DNA of 54,035 nt from an uncultured Bacilli bacterium (lineage in GTDB: Bacteria; Bacillota_I; Bacilli_A; RF39; UBA660), in contig CANRDN010000013.1 of NCBI GenBank assembly GCA_947629375.1, positions 1 through 54,035 of the forward strand, read 5' to 3'. Below are positions 1 to 7,887 of the stretch, piece by piece. The stretch's first letter is position 1. Each line of letters begins with the position of its first letter. The position numbers and the translations under genes are program-made. Below the pieces are notes generated by a model. It was not told the DNA's origin. It searched no databases and saw only the letters and a list, made by a program, of their open reading frames with translations.

Positions 1-1077
1 AACGACTTCTTTGAGCACTACGGTATTCTTGGTATGAAATGGGGTATACGAAAGTATCAAAACGCCGATGGTACTCTTACCGCCGCTGGACGAGCTCGTT
101 ATGGTGGTAACGCTAAGTATGGTTATCGAAAAGATCAATCAGATCTCGTAGTGAAAACTATTAAAAAGGGTACTAAACTGTATCGTATTACAGCACCTGG
201 CGAAGAAATAGATGGAAAAGCAAAATACGTCTATTATAGTAAGGCTGATGATTCTAATATTAAGGCTATTATACCTTGGCTTGCTTCTGCTAGAGGTAAA
301 GAAGGAAGTAGTATAGAAGAACAAGTATCCAGTCTTCGTAAGAATACGTATGAGCTTAATAGTGACATGAAAATAGCACCTGTTAGTGTTCAACGTGAAT
401 ACCAGAAGCAAATATTAAAAAATCCTAAAATGCTAGATTCTATAGTTGCGAACTCAGTTGCTAATGGCTATTCTCATGCTGATGTTGAAATTTTTAATAA
501 GATGCGTGCTGTTAAAACAAAAAAAGAACAAGATAAAATAATGGATTCTGCTGTTAGACAACAAATAAAAGAAGAATACGGTGATTTAGGAGCAGCCTTT
601 GTTAAAGCTGAAGTAGCGCGTACAAAAAGAGAACTTAGTTCTTTATACGACAAATATGTTGCAGAAATAGATGTTACAAAAGCTCGTGTTAAAAATGACC
701 CTGAACTATCTACGAGAGAAACACTACAACTTATAGATTTTAGTATTGGCGGTGTAAAAAAGTACCAAGAAGGTCTTTACAAATACATTAAAGATCGTGG
801 TTACAATGCAATGTATGACGCAGCAATGAATGCTGAGGACTGGCAAGTAATAGCTGAAGAAGCTTTGATAGTATTAGACGATAGCATAATGACTAAAGTA
901 TCAGAGAAACAATTAACTGTAAAGGATTATACTAAAGCTTCTATAAAAGCAGCGACGTGGCGTACAAAAGTTAATAGACCGTACGATTACCAAAGTAACC
1001 GAGTTCAGAGTGTTGTATCAGCAGCGCTTCTTGCTCCAATAGCAACGGCTGCAGTAGCGCTTGCACTTGTACCATAA
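1..1077 (+). CDS. Tag-bearing virion-associated protein, 3' part (gene crosses the window join)
   Basis: This is the end of a gene that starts at 53887; the joined protein would be about 382 aa. The first residues shown carry the tag HYGILGMKWGIR followed by KYQNADGTLTAAGRARYG, a sequence known at the N-terminus of many Firmicutes phage proteins encoded near portal and capsid. Next come GTKLYRI, a YVYYSKADDSN stretch, a long charged helical middle, and a C-terminal part with GYNAMYDAA and LIVLDDSIM. That layout loosely recalls the ADP-ribosyltransferase-like C-termini of phage head proteins, but I cannot identify a full catalytic set. It ends in a hydrophobic helix. It is the paralogue of 52694-53869: the ends are nearly identical at the DNA level and the middle has diverged. 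Role in the virion is inferred from position and tag only. Confidence 0.85.
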   Translation, partial: NDFFEHYGILGMKWGIRKYQNADGTLTAAGRARYGGNAKYGYRKDQSDLVVKTIKKGTKLYRITAPGEEIDGKAKYVYYSKADDSNIKAIIPWLASARGKEGSSIEEQVSSLRKNTYELNSDMKIAPVSVQREYQKQILKNPKMLDSIVANSVANGYSHADVEIFNKMRAVKTKKEQDKIMDSAVRQQIKEEYGDLGAAFVKAEVARTKRELSSLYDKYVAEIDVTKARVKNDPELSTRETLQLIDFSIGGVKKYQEGLYKYIKDRGYNAMYDAAMNAEDWQVIAEEALIVLDDSIMTKVSEKQLTVKDYTKASIKAATWRTKVNRPYDYQSNRVQSVVSAALLAPIATAAVALALVP

Positions 1078-1098
1078 TCTTGGAGGTGAAAATTCAAA

Positions 1099-1428
1099 AT
1101 GGGATCTAAATTTGGTTTTAGGATGCCTAACATGAAGATGTCGAGTAATTCTAGCATTTCTCAGTTGTCTTCAAAACTCACCGACGCTTGTTCTAAGTTT
1201 GGTATCTCGCCTCCATCTTACGACCTTAACATAAACAGTGTTAATCTGCCAGATGTTAACGTTCCATCGTTCAACAACATAACTGAAGCATCAGCTAAGT
1301 CATACGCGTCAAAGATGCCTAAACTTGATATTTCTGATGTTCCGGAGGTTGCTGATCTTAATTTTAATTCAATTGGTGAAATACAAGACATGAGTTCTCT
1401 TGGACTCGATTCACTTATTAATGAGTAA
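1099..1428 (+). CDS. Small Ser/Asn-rich head-region protein, unknown
   Basis: A 109-aa protein preceded by a strong ribosome site (GGAGGTGAAA). It is rich in Ser, Asn, Met and Pro and has no membrane segment or recognised domain. Repeated short motifs of the type PxxDxxxV/NL (LPDVNVP, MPKLDIS, VPEVADL) suggest an extended or fibrous structure. Its place between the tag-protein array and the capsid gene suggests a minor virion or assembly role; this is inference. Confidence 0.75.
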   Translation: MGSKFGFRMPNMKMSSNSSISQLSSKLTDACSKFGISPPSYDLNINSVNLPDVNVPSFNNITEASAKSYASKMPKLDISDVPEVADLNFNSIGEIQDMSSLGLDSLINE

Positions 1429-1440
1429 AGGAGGATTAAC

Positions 1441-1683
1441 ATGCGAATAAAAGATGCTATAAACACTCTTTCCGGTGACTCAAACCCAAAGACCGTAAGT
1501 GAAGCAATTACCACTTACTCAGGGTCAGATGCTAGAAAGGCTGTTAAACTTAGCACTTCTATTACTATAGATGGTACAGAATTAACAGAGAAAGACATCA
1601 AAAACCTGAAGTCTCTCGCCGCTAACTCTGGTTCCTATGGTCCGGGCACTGGTGGTTTGCCTCCTCCGCCTGCCGGTATTTAA
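1441..1683 (+). CDS. Small head-region protein, paralogue A
   Basis: An 80-aa protein starting MRIKDAINTLSG with a perfect AAAGGAGG site. It shares its start and a second block (SITIDGTELTEKDIKNLKSL) with the next gene, so the two arose by tandem duplication. The C-terminus is a Gly/Pro tail ending GLPPPPAGI that the neighbour lacks. The block ITIDGTxLtxxxIknLksLA resembles short segments seen in phage head-fibre or decoration proteins, but this is a weak resemblance. It lies immediately before the capsid gene. Confidence 0.75.
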   Translation: MRIKDAINTLSGDSNPKTVSEAITTYSGSDARKAVKLSTSITIDGTELTEKDIKNLKSLAANSGSYGPGTGGLPPPPAGI

Positions 1684-1701
1684 TTAAAGGAGGTGTTAAG
1701 T

Positions 1702-1890
1702 ATGCGCATAAGAGATGCTTTGAATAAGCTCACTGGCAAAAACGATTCAAGAATTAGTGAAGGTGTTTTATCACTTGGCGAAAAACTTGAAGTCGAGTCT
1801 GTTACCATCGGGTCTACAACGCTTGATGGTTCGGAAGTAGCCAAGCTTAAAGACATAGCTAACAATGCTAGTTCTGCGGTTGGTCGCTAA
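1702..1890 (+). CDS. Small head-region protein, paralogue B
   Basis: A 62-aa protein starting MRIRDALNKLTGK. The ATG at 1702 is chosen over the upstream GTG at 1693 because the AAAGGAGG site ends at 1693 and gives proper spacing only to 1702. It matches the preceding gene in its first ten residues and in the block VTIGSTTLDGSEVAKLKDIA, but lacks the proline tail. The function is unknown; a minor capsid or decoration role is inferred from its position. Confidence 0.75.
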   Translation: MRIRDALNKLTGKNDSRISEGVLSLGEKLEVESVTIGSTTLDGSEVAKLKDIANNASSAVGR

Positions 1891-1917
1891 CTTTAAAAAT
1901 CGAGGTGAAAAATCAAA

Positions 1918-3804
1918 ATGAGACTTAAATACGATTTTTCTGGTTATGCTACAAAAAACGATCTGAAATGCTCTGATGGAAGAGTAATTAGACGAAATGC
2001 ATTTAAGGACTGTGATGGTATGACTGTTCCACTTGTTTGGCAGCACCAGCATAACGATCCTGACAATGTGCTTGGTCATTCTATTCTCGAGAACAGAGAC
2101 GATGGTGTTTACTGCTATTGCGTATTTAACGACAGTGAAGCTGCTAAAAAAGCTAAACTGTGTGTTGAACACGGAGACATTAATAGTCTTTCTGTTTACG
2201 CTAATAAGCTTAAACAGAATGGTTCTGACGTTCTTCATGGTGTAATCAGAGAGGTTTCGCTTGTCCTCGCCGGTGCAAATCCGGGTGCTTTTATAGATCA
2301 GGTATCAATCGCTCATTCTGACGGTGAGCTTATTGATGACGCTATTATTTACACGGATGCACTTATAGAAGGCGGAGGCGAGTATGTCATCGAACATGCT
2401 GATAAAGAGCCTGAAGATGATGACGAACCTAAAAGTAAGAAAAAAGGAGATGAGGGTATGGCTAACACCAAAACCGACGATGAGAAAACCGTACAGGACG
2501 TGTTCGACGAGCTCACTGAGCAACAGCAGAATATGGTGTACTATCTCATTGCCGAGGCTATAAACAGCACTAAAGCTGAAATGAAACATTCCGATGAAGG
2601 AGATGATAAATACATGAGACACAATGTTTTTGAATCTAATGACACATACGCTGACAGCCTTACACACGCTGATATAGAAGAACTCAGAAGTGATATTATG
2701 TCTGCAGCAAGACGTTACGGCTCTCTTAAGGAAGCTACAATGGACGTCCTCGAGCACTCTGAGAAGATGCAGGATTATTTGGTGCACACTAATAGTAAGT
2801 TTACCTGGAATGGCTCAGACGATAAAGATAAGTATGGTATTCAGCAGCCACAGTTACCAGAGGGCTATAGTGGTATTGATATTCTCTTCCCTGAGGCTAC
2901 AGCTGTTACTACTAAACCTGAATTTATAAAGAGAAATGTTGAATGGGTTAATGAATTCATGACTCGTTCTACTCATAAGCCCTTCAGCCGTATTAAATCT
3001 GTATTCGCTGATATTACAGATGAAGAAGCTCGTGCTAGAGGTTACATCAAGGGTAAGCAGAAGAAGGATCAGATATTCCCTCTGCTTAAGAGAGTTACTA
3101 CACCTCAGACAATTTACAAGAGACAGAGATTTGATCGTGACGATCTGATCGATGTTACTACATTTGATCTCGTTCCTTGGATTAAATCTGATATGCGTGT
3201 TCAGATTGATGAGGAAATCGCTCGTGCCGCTCTTATCGGAGACGGACGTGAGACTGGAGATGAGTCAAAAATTAGTGAAGATCATATTCGTCCTGTAATG
3301 TCTGACGATGATCTGTACACAATTAAGTACGATATCACTGACATTAAGAAAGGAACTGCTATTACTGCTGATAATGCAGATGCTATCATTGACGCGGCTG
3401 TTCTTGCTCGTCCGTTTTATGAGGGAAGCGGTATGCCTATCTGCTTTATGGATGATAACATTCTCGCTCTTATGCTTGTCCAGAAAGACGATATCGGTCA
3501 TCGTCTGTACAAGAGCGCTGATGAAATCGCTAGTCTGATGGGTGCTTCTAAGATCCTTCCTTGCTCGTTCTTCAAAGGACTTACAAGAACGGATAAAGAC
3601 AGCAAAGAGCATGATGTTTACGCTGTTATTCTTAACCCTGTTGACTACGCATTTGGTACAGACAGAGGTGGTGCTCTTTCGATGTTCGATGATTTCGACA
3701 TCAATTTCAATCAGCAGATCTACCTCATGGAGACTAGACTTTCTGGTGCTCTTATTAAGCCCAAGTCTGCTATCGTTATCGAAAGTGCTAACGGAGCAGA
3801 GTAA
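1918..3804 (+). CDS. Prohead protease fused to HK97-type major capsid protein
   Basis: A 628-aa fusion. Residues 1-130 look like an HK97-family (U35) prohead serine protease: WQHQHNDP (His43/His45), SLSVYAN (Ser90/Ser92) and EVSLVLAGANPGAFID are the expected His, Ser and core-strand motifs. Residues about 130-232 are acidic and Lys-rich, including a DEP-SKKK linker, as expected for a scaffold (delta) region. From about residue 233 onward the sequence reads as the capsid subunit (GIDILFPEA, RIKSVFADI, a C-terminal NFNQQIYLMETRLSGAL typical of HK97-fold proteins). A single polypeptide implies self-processing after prohead assembly. Two in-frame internal start sites with good ribosome sites (see separate entries) may give scaffold-capsid and capsid-only products. 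Confidence 0.93.
   Translation: MRLKYDFSGYATKNDLKCSDGRVIRRNAFKDCDGMTVPLVWQHQHNDPDNVLGHSILENRDDGVYCYCVFNDSEAAKKAKLCVEHGDINSLSVYANKLKQNGSDVLHGVIREVSLVLAGANPGAFIDQVSIAHSDGELIDDAIIYTDALIEGGGEYVIEHADKEPEDDDEPKSKKKGDEGMANTKTDDEKTVQDVFDELTEQQQNMVYYLIAEAINSTKAEMKHSDEGDDKYMRHNVFESNDTYADSLTHADIEELRSDIMSAARRYGSLKEATMDVLEHSEKMQDYLVHTNSKFTWNGSDDKDKYGIQQPQLPEGYSGIDILFPEATAVTTKPEFIKRNVEWVNEFMTRSTHKPFSRIKSVFADITDEEARARGYIKGKQKKDQIFPLLKRVTTPQTIYKRQRFDRDDLIDVTTFDLVPWIKSDMRVQIDEEIARAALIGDGRETGDESKISEDHIRPVMSDDDLYTIKYDITDIKKGTAITADNADAIIDAAVLARPFYEGSGMPICFMDDNILALMLVQKDDIGHRLYKSADEIASLMGASKILPCSFFKGLTRTDKDSKEHDVYAVILNPVDYAFGTDRGGALSMFDDFDINFNQQIYLMETRLSGALIKPKSAIVIESANGAE
2446..2460 (+). promoter_or_regulatory. 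Internal ribosome site and in-frame ATG in the capsid fusion (residue 181)
   Basis: AAAAAGGAGATGAGGGT precedes an in-frame ATG at 2458, which encodes MANTKTDDEK. The spacing from GGAG is about 8 nt. Initiation here would give a product without the protease domain, keeping the scaffold-like region and capsid. The sequence is seen directly; its use is inferred. Purine-rich Lys/Gly codons could produce the site by chance. Confidence 0.4.
2597..2616 (+). promoter_or_regulatory. Second internal ribosome site and ATG (residue 233)
   Basis: AAGGAGATGATAAATAC precedes an in-frame ATG at 2614, encoding MRHNVFESND. This falls close to where the scaffold-like region should end and the capsid fold begin, so it could supply mature-length capsid protein directly. 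The site is seen; its use is not shown. Confidence 0.4.
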
Positions 3805-3843
3805 TTCTCGTCTCTAACAAATTCAAAATGGAAGTGAAAGCGT

Positions 3844-4179
3844 ATGAAATACTATGGACGTATTGGTTTTTTAGACACAGTTCCGAGGGAAGATGATTCT
3901 ACAATCTATGAGGAGAAGCTTGTTTACAAAAGGTATACAGGCGACGTCACTAAGAATGTAAAAAGATATTCTGAATCGGATAAACTCAATGAAGATTTGA
4001 CAATCAGTAATGTTATTAGTATTGTTCTAGACCCGTACGCGTATCAAAACTTCCACAAAATTAGATGTTTAGAGTATATGGGCGCGCTATGGTCTGTAAA
4101 CTCTGTAGAAGTTCGGTACCCGCGTCTTTTACTGACTGTTGGAGGTGTATACAATGAGCCGCAGACAGAATCTGAATGA
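3844..4179 (+). CDS. Head-tail connector / neck protein
   Basis: A 111-aa protein starting MKYYGRIGF, with the pattern LVYKRYTGDV, LTISNVISIVLDPYA and a C-terminal RYPRLLLTVGGVYN. I recognise this pattern as a common connector-type family in Firmicutes siphoviruses, found right after the capsid gene (annotated DUF7253-like in some sets; that name is from memory). It is expected to sit at the portal-tail interface. The next gene starts inside its last codons. Ribosome site: GGAAGTGAAAG. Confidence 0.75.
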   Translation: MKYYGRIGFLDTVPREDDSTIYEEKLVYKRYTGDVTKNVKRYSESDKLNEDLTISNVISIVLDPYAYQNFHKIRCLEYMGALWSVNSVEVRYPRLLLTVGGVYNEPQTESE

Positions 4180-4462
4180 TGGGTTTAAAAGAATACTCGG
4201 AAATGAGAATGTATATTTTCAACCTCCAGAGACAGTAAAGATTAAGTATGACGCAATTATCTACAAGCTATCAGACCTAGACGTAACATATGCTGATAAC
4301 ATAAAATACAAAATGATGAATTGTTATGAAGTAGTGCTTTTAACAAAAGACCCCACAAGTGATAAAGTTAAAAAGATGCTTGATACTTTCTACAATATAC
4401 GTTTTATCCGATACTACGCATCTAACAATCTCAATCATTACGTATATAAACTATATTATTAA
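4154..4462 (+). CDS. Tail completion / head-tail joining protein
   Basis: A 102-aa protein. The start at 4154 (MSRRQNLND) is chosen because GGAGGTG lies 9 nt upstream; the upstream in-frame ATG overlaps the site itself. The sequence VYFQPPETVKIKYDAIIYKL and the ending NLNHYVYKLYY are typical of the small protein that precedes the tail-tube gene in related phages and caps the tail at the neck. It overlaps the previous gene by 26 bp. Confidence 0.75.
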   Translation: MSRRQNLNDGFKRILGNENVYFQPPETVKIKYDAIIYKLSDLDVTYADNIKYKMMNCYEVVLLTKDPTSDKVKKMLDTFYNIRFIRYYASNNLNHYVYKLYY

Positions 4463-4479
4463 AAAGGAGTTGAACATAG

Positions 4480-5229
4480 ATGGCTAGACTTGTTTGGGAT
4501 CAGGAATCAGAGCGTCTTTACGAGACTGGTATTTCCAACGTTGTTCTGTATACTTGGAATGGTACTGCGCAGGAAACCGCAAAGGGCAACAAGTGGAACA
4601 CCGGTGTAGCTTGGAATGGTGTAACCGCTGTTACAGAATCGCCCTCTGGCGCTGAAGCAAGTGACCTCTATGCTGACAACATTAAATACCTTAGCCTTAG
4701 ATCAGTCGAACAGCTCGGTGCAACTATCGAGGCTTATATGTATCCTCCTGAATTCGGCGAGTGTGACGGTACTGCTGTATTTGGTATCGACAATCTTAAA
4801 GAAGACTATAACGGTGCATCAGAAGGACCGTTCAAAGACTGGAAAGGCGCAGGTATTATTATCGGTCAGCAGTCAAGAAAGCCTTTCTGTCTTGCTTATA
4901 AGACAGTAATTGGTAATGATACACTGTATGATGATTATGGATACAAACTCCATCTTCTTTACAATGCTACTGCTTCGCCCTCTGAGAGAGCGTATAATAC
5001 AATAAATGACTCACCAGAAGCTAACGCATTTTCTTGGGAACTTACTACGAATCCTATCTCAGTAACTGGCTATAAACCTACTTCACTTATCACTATTGAT
5101 AGTACTAAGGTACCACCAAAAGCTCTTGCAGCAATTGAAGATGCATTATTTGGATCATCATCAGTAGAGCCAAAAATTCTTCTACCAGACGAACTAAAAA
5201 CACTCCTCACCAACGGAGCAGTAGATTAA
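4480..5229 (+). CDS. Major tail (tube) protein
   Basis: A 249-aa protein starting MARLVWDQESERLYETG, which I recognise as the tail-tube family of Firmicutes siphoviruses (GVxxxVLY, WNGVTAVTESPSGAE, LRSVEQLGATIEAYMYPPEF). It is expected to polymerise around the tape measure to form the tail tube. It is preceded by AAAAAGGAG and followed directly by a clear hairpin terminator, as befits a gene made in very large amounts. Confidence 0.9.
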   Translation: MARLVWDQESERLYETGISNVVLYTWNGTAQETAKGNKWNTGVAWNGVTAVTESPSGAEASDLYADNIKYLSLRSVEQLGATIEAYMYPPEFGECDGTAVFGIDNLKEDYNGASEGPFKDWKGAGIIIGQQSRKPFCLAYKTVIGNDTLYDDYGYKLHLLYNATASPSERAYNTINDSPEANAFSWELTTNPISVTGYKPTSLITIDSTKVPPKALAAIEDALFGSSSVEPKILLPDELKTLLTNGAVD

Positions 5230-5243
5230 ACATTCCTTTAAAG

Positions 5244-5283
5244 ATAGCCTGTATTCAGTTTGGCTGGCAGGCTATTTCTTCTT
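5244..5283 (+). terminator. Rho-independent terminator after the tail-tube gene
   Basis: The stem is ATAGCCTG (5244-5251) with CAGGCTAT (5268-5275), eight perfect pairs and a 16-nt loop, followed by the T-rich run TTCTTCTTT. It probably reduces transcription into the assembly chaperones. Confidence 0.8.
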
Positions 5284-5309
5284 TATATTTGTTGAAAGGA
5301 GTAACACTT

Positions 5310-5804
5310 ATGATTTGTAAGAAAATTACATACGTAGACTTTGAAGGCACAGAGAGGACTGAAGAATTCTGGTTTCATCTTTCTGAAGCAGAAATAACGG
5401 AACTTGAATTCACAACACAAGGAGGAGGACTGATGGAGCTCATGCAGAAATGCATCGACACCACAGATGTTGCTACTGTAATTGAGCAGTACAAGAAGAT
5501 TCTGTGTCTGTCATACGGTCAGAAGAGTTCCGACGGTCGTAGATTCATTAAGTCTAAGGAAGCTACAGAGGCTTTCACACAGACTGAAGCGTTCTCTCAG
5601 TTGTACATGGAACTTGTAACAGATCAGGAAAAGGGCGCTGAGTTCTTTAACAAAGTAGCAGCTAAGCCGACAAAGCAGAGAGTAGCACCTAACGTAAGAC
5701 AGATGGTTACCGATGCTAAGGCTAGAAATACTCTCCCAACAGTGGAGGCGAATGCAAATGCAAACTTTGGAAATAACTCTCCCGGCTCAGCATCTGTGGT
5801 TTGA
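5310..5804 (+). CDS. Tail assembly chaperone, first component (gpG-like)
   Basis: A 164-aa protein starting MICKKITYVDFEGTERTEEFWF at 5310, which has GAAAGGAGT at the correct distance. The pattern is that of the Firmicutes gpG-type chaperone: TYxDFxGxxRTExFwF, a ready ELMQKCIDTTD helix, and a C-terminus rich in Ala and Asn. It acts with the tape measure during tail assembly and is normally absent from the finished tail. Its 3' end overlaps the next gene by 47 bp in another frame. Confidence 0.82.
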   Translation: MICKKITYVDFEGTERTEEFWFHLSEAEITELEFTTQGGGLMELMQKCIDTTDVATVIEQYKKILCLSYGQKSSDGRRFIKSKEATEAFTQTEAFSQLYMELVTDQEKGAEFFNKVAAKPTKQRVAPNVRQMVTDAKARNTLPTVEANANANFGNNSPGSASVV

Positions 5805-6321
5805 GGACACGCAAGAGTTCTTTGACACCGAAGAAGTAACATTTAAACTAGAACATTCTCTATTCTCTCTTTCAAAATGGGAGTCTAAACATAAAAAACC
5901 GCTATTAGAGACGTTGGAAAAGGGTAATGCAAGTTATGAAGAATTAGTGGATTACATACGATGTATGAATCTCGCTACTGACATTCCTGATTACATCTAC
6001 GACTATTTAACCGTAGACTTCTACAACACTGTAATGGCGTACATTAACGACCCTATGACCGCCACAACCATAACAAGAAGAAAAGAAGACAAGCGTAAAA
6101 AGAAGCAATTCATTACCGCTGAGCTTTTATATTCTTACATGGTCGGTTTTAGGGTTCCGTTTGAATGTCAGCATTGGCATCTTAATCGCCTTATTATTCT
6201 ACTCGAAGTGTTAAGCATCCAAAACGATCCTAAAGGCAATAAGATGTCCAAACGTGATATGCTAAGAAACAACGCTCGTGAAAACGCAAGACGACAAGCA
6301 GCACGAGCTAAACTACATTAA
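5758..6321 (+). CDS. Tail assembly chaperone, second component (gpT-like)
   Basis: A protein of about 187 aa with MQTLEITLPAQHLWFEDTQE at its start and LEHSLFSLSKWESKHKKPLL, a hallmark of this chaperone family, followed by DPMTATTITR and a basic C-terminus. In lambda the equivalent is made by a -1 frameshift from gpG. Here GGAGG at 5744-5748 is well placed for the ATG at 5758 (5752 is an alternative), and I see no clear slippery heptamer in the overlap, so independent initiation is more likely. Confidence 0.8.
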   Translation: MQTLEITLPAQHLWFEDTQEFFDTEEVTFKLEHSLFSLSKWESKHKKPLLETLEKGNASYEELVDYIRCMNLATDIPDYIYDYLTVDFYNTVMAYINDPMTATTITRRKEDKRKKKQFITAELLYSYMVGFRVPFECQHWHLNRLIILLEVLSIQNDPKGNKMSKRDMLRNNARENARRQAARAKLH

Positions 6322-6336
6322 GAGAGGTGAATCGAA

Positions 6337-7494
6337 ATGGCTATAAAAGGTATTGATGTTTCAGAGCATCAGGGTTCTATTAACTTTTCTAAGGTTGCAT
6401 CCTCTGACGTTCAGTTTGTAATACTCCGTGATGGTTATGGTAAAAACACAGTCGATAAGTATTTCATGCAGAATGCACGTGGCTTTCAGTCTGTGAAGAT
6501 TCCTGTTTGGGGCGTTTATCATTTCTCATACGCTCTCTCAGAAAAGGACGCTGAAAATGAAGCAGTTTTTGCCGTAACAAAAGTTAGAGAAGCAGGTATC
6601 AATCCGAAACCAATAATCTTCTTTGATCTTGAGTACGATAGTGTTCGCTACGCAAAGGATAACGGTATCCTGATAGACAAGGCTAAATGCTGTGCTTTCA
6701 CTAAGGCTTTCTGTGAAAAAGTTAAGAGTCTTGGTTACAAAGCCGGTGTTTACTTTAATCAGGATTATTACGCAAACATGTATACGCCTGATATTCTTTA
6801 CAAGTACGTAACCTGGCTTGCTGACTATGAAGGCTCTCCTAATTACCCTTGCGACTATCAGCAGTACACAAACAAAGGTTCTGTTCCCGGAATCAATGGC
6901 AATGTCGATATGAACTACAGCAATTTGAAAGATATTTCTACTCAGCCTGTTAAAAAGACAAACGATGTCGTCGCTGAAGAAGTAATTGCTGGTAAATGGG
7001 GTAATGGTGCTGAGAGAAAAGAGCGTTTAACTCGTGCTGGATACAACTACAATGATATTCAGACTATAGTTAACAAGCTCGTATCAGAACCAGAGAAGTC
7101 TAATCAGGAAATTGCTGAAGAAGTAATTGCTGGTAAATGGGGTAATGGTGATGATAGAAAGAAGAGACTGACTGATGCTGGATACAACTACAATGATATT
7201 CAGGCTATAGTCAATAAGCTCGTTGGTTCTAAACCCGCTGCAACCCCTAAACTCGCTGCCGCTCAGAGCTTTTCTAAGAATCTCGCTGGCACTTACGTTG
7301 TTAACACTCTTCGTCTTAACATGCGCTACAGACCTGGCGAACTCACACCTGAGAATGTGATTAAGGTTCTTGATAAGGGAGCCGAAGTCCAGATGTATGG
7401 ATATTTTACAGCAATCGGTGGTAAGAACTGGTATTACGTACAGCATGGTTCTGATACCGGCTTTGTATCCGACACTTATCTTATAAAAAAGTAA
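6337..7494 (+). CDS. Endolysin: GH25 lysozyme with two CW_7 repeats and an SH3-like domain
   Basis: A 385-aa cell-wall hydrolase. Residues 1-200 are a GH25 (Chalaropsis-type) muramidase: GIDVSEHQG with Asp7, and FFDLEYD with Asp97 and Glu99, are the active-site strands. It would cut the MurNAc-GlcNAc bond. Residues about 213-250 and 259-296 are two CW_7 repeats (EVIAGKWGNG, RLTxAGYNYNDIQ) that bind muropeptides in known lysins. Residues about 320-385 resemble a bacterial SH3 domain. There is no signal peptide, so export should need the holin. It lies within the tail module, between the assembly chaperones and the tail completion gene, more than 40 kb from the holin gene; a virion-associated role is possible. 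Confidence 0.93.
   Translation: MAIKGIDVSEHQGSINFSKVASSDVQFVILRDGYGKNTVDKYFMQNARGFQSVKIPVWGVYHFSYALSEKDAENEAVFAVTKVREAGINPKPIIFFDLEYDSVRYAKDNGILIDKAKCCAFTKAFCEKVKSLGYKAGVYFNQDYYANMYTPDILYKYVTWLADYEGSPNYPCDYQQYTNKGSVPGINGNVDMNYSNLKDISTQPVKKTNDVVAEEVIAGKWGNGAERKERLTRAGYNYNDIQTIVNKLVSEPEKSNQEIAEEVIAGKWGNGDDRKKRLTDAGYNYNDIQAIVNKLVGSKPAATPKLAAAQSFSKNLAGTYVVNTLRLNMRYRPGELTPENVIKVLDKGAEVQMYGYFTAIGGKNWYYVQHGSDTGFVSDTYLIKK
6973..7150 (+). repeat. Direct repeat encoding the two CW_7 units
   Basis: A 37-nt stretch at 6973-7009 recurs exactly at 7114-7150, and the rest of each unit is also very similar. This is recent duplication of one wall-binding module inside the endolysin gene. Confidence 0.8.
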
Positions 7495-7509
7495 AGGGAG
7501 GCGGCTAGA

Positions 7510-7887
7510 ATGGCTATAACTTTCACTCAAGAAGGAGACTTCAAGAACATAGAAGGATTCCTGAATCGAGCTAAACGAAAAGACTTTTTCAAATCATTAC
7601 AGGCTTATGGTCAAGAAGGAGTTAGAGCCCTAGCCGCTGCTACACCCGTTGATACAGGAAAGACAGCTGCGTCTTGGTATTATGAAGTTGAAATCACAAA
7701 AGACCACGCTAGTATTACATGGCGTAACGACAATTCATACCATTCAGTTCCGATAGTGGTTCTGATACAGTATGGTCACGCTACTAAGAACGGTGGTTTT
7801 GTACAAGGCAGAGATTTCATAAATCCAACGATGCAGCCAATCTTTGACAGTATAGCAAAACGCGTATGGAGTGAGGTGAGTAAATAA
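7510..7887 (+). CDS. HK97 gp10-like tail completion protein
   Basis: A 125-aa protein with VRALAAATPVDTGKTAASW, QYGHATKNGGFVQGRDF and a C-terminal INPTMQPIFDSI helix, the signature of the HK97_gp10 family of tail terminator/completion proteins. It is preceded by AAAGGGAGG and its stop overlaps the tape-measure start (TAATG), so the two are probably translationally coupled. Confidence 0.85.
   Translation: MAITFTQEGDFKNIEGFLNRAKRKDFFKSLQAYGQEGVRALAAATPVDTGKTAASWYYEVEITKDHASITWRNDNSYHSVPIVVLIQYGHATKNGGFVQGRDFINPTMQPIFDSIAKRVWSEVSK

Noticed and set aside
1..77. A true terminal redundancy of the packaged DNA
   Set aside because: The 77-base overlap ends exactly at the end of an internal repeat and has a typical assembler k-mer length, so it is more likely an assembly overlap.
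5758..5804. Lambda-style programmed frameshift between the two tail chaperones
   Set aside because: No slippery heptamer is visible in the overlap and the second gene has its own GGAGG and ATG, so a separate start is simpler.
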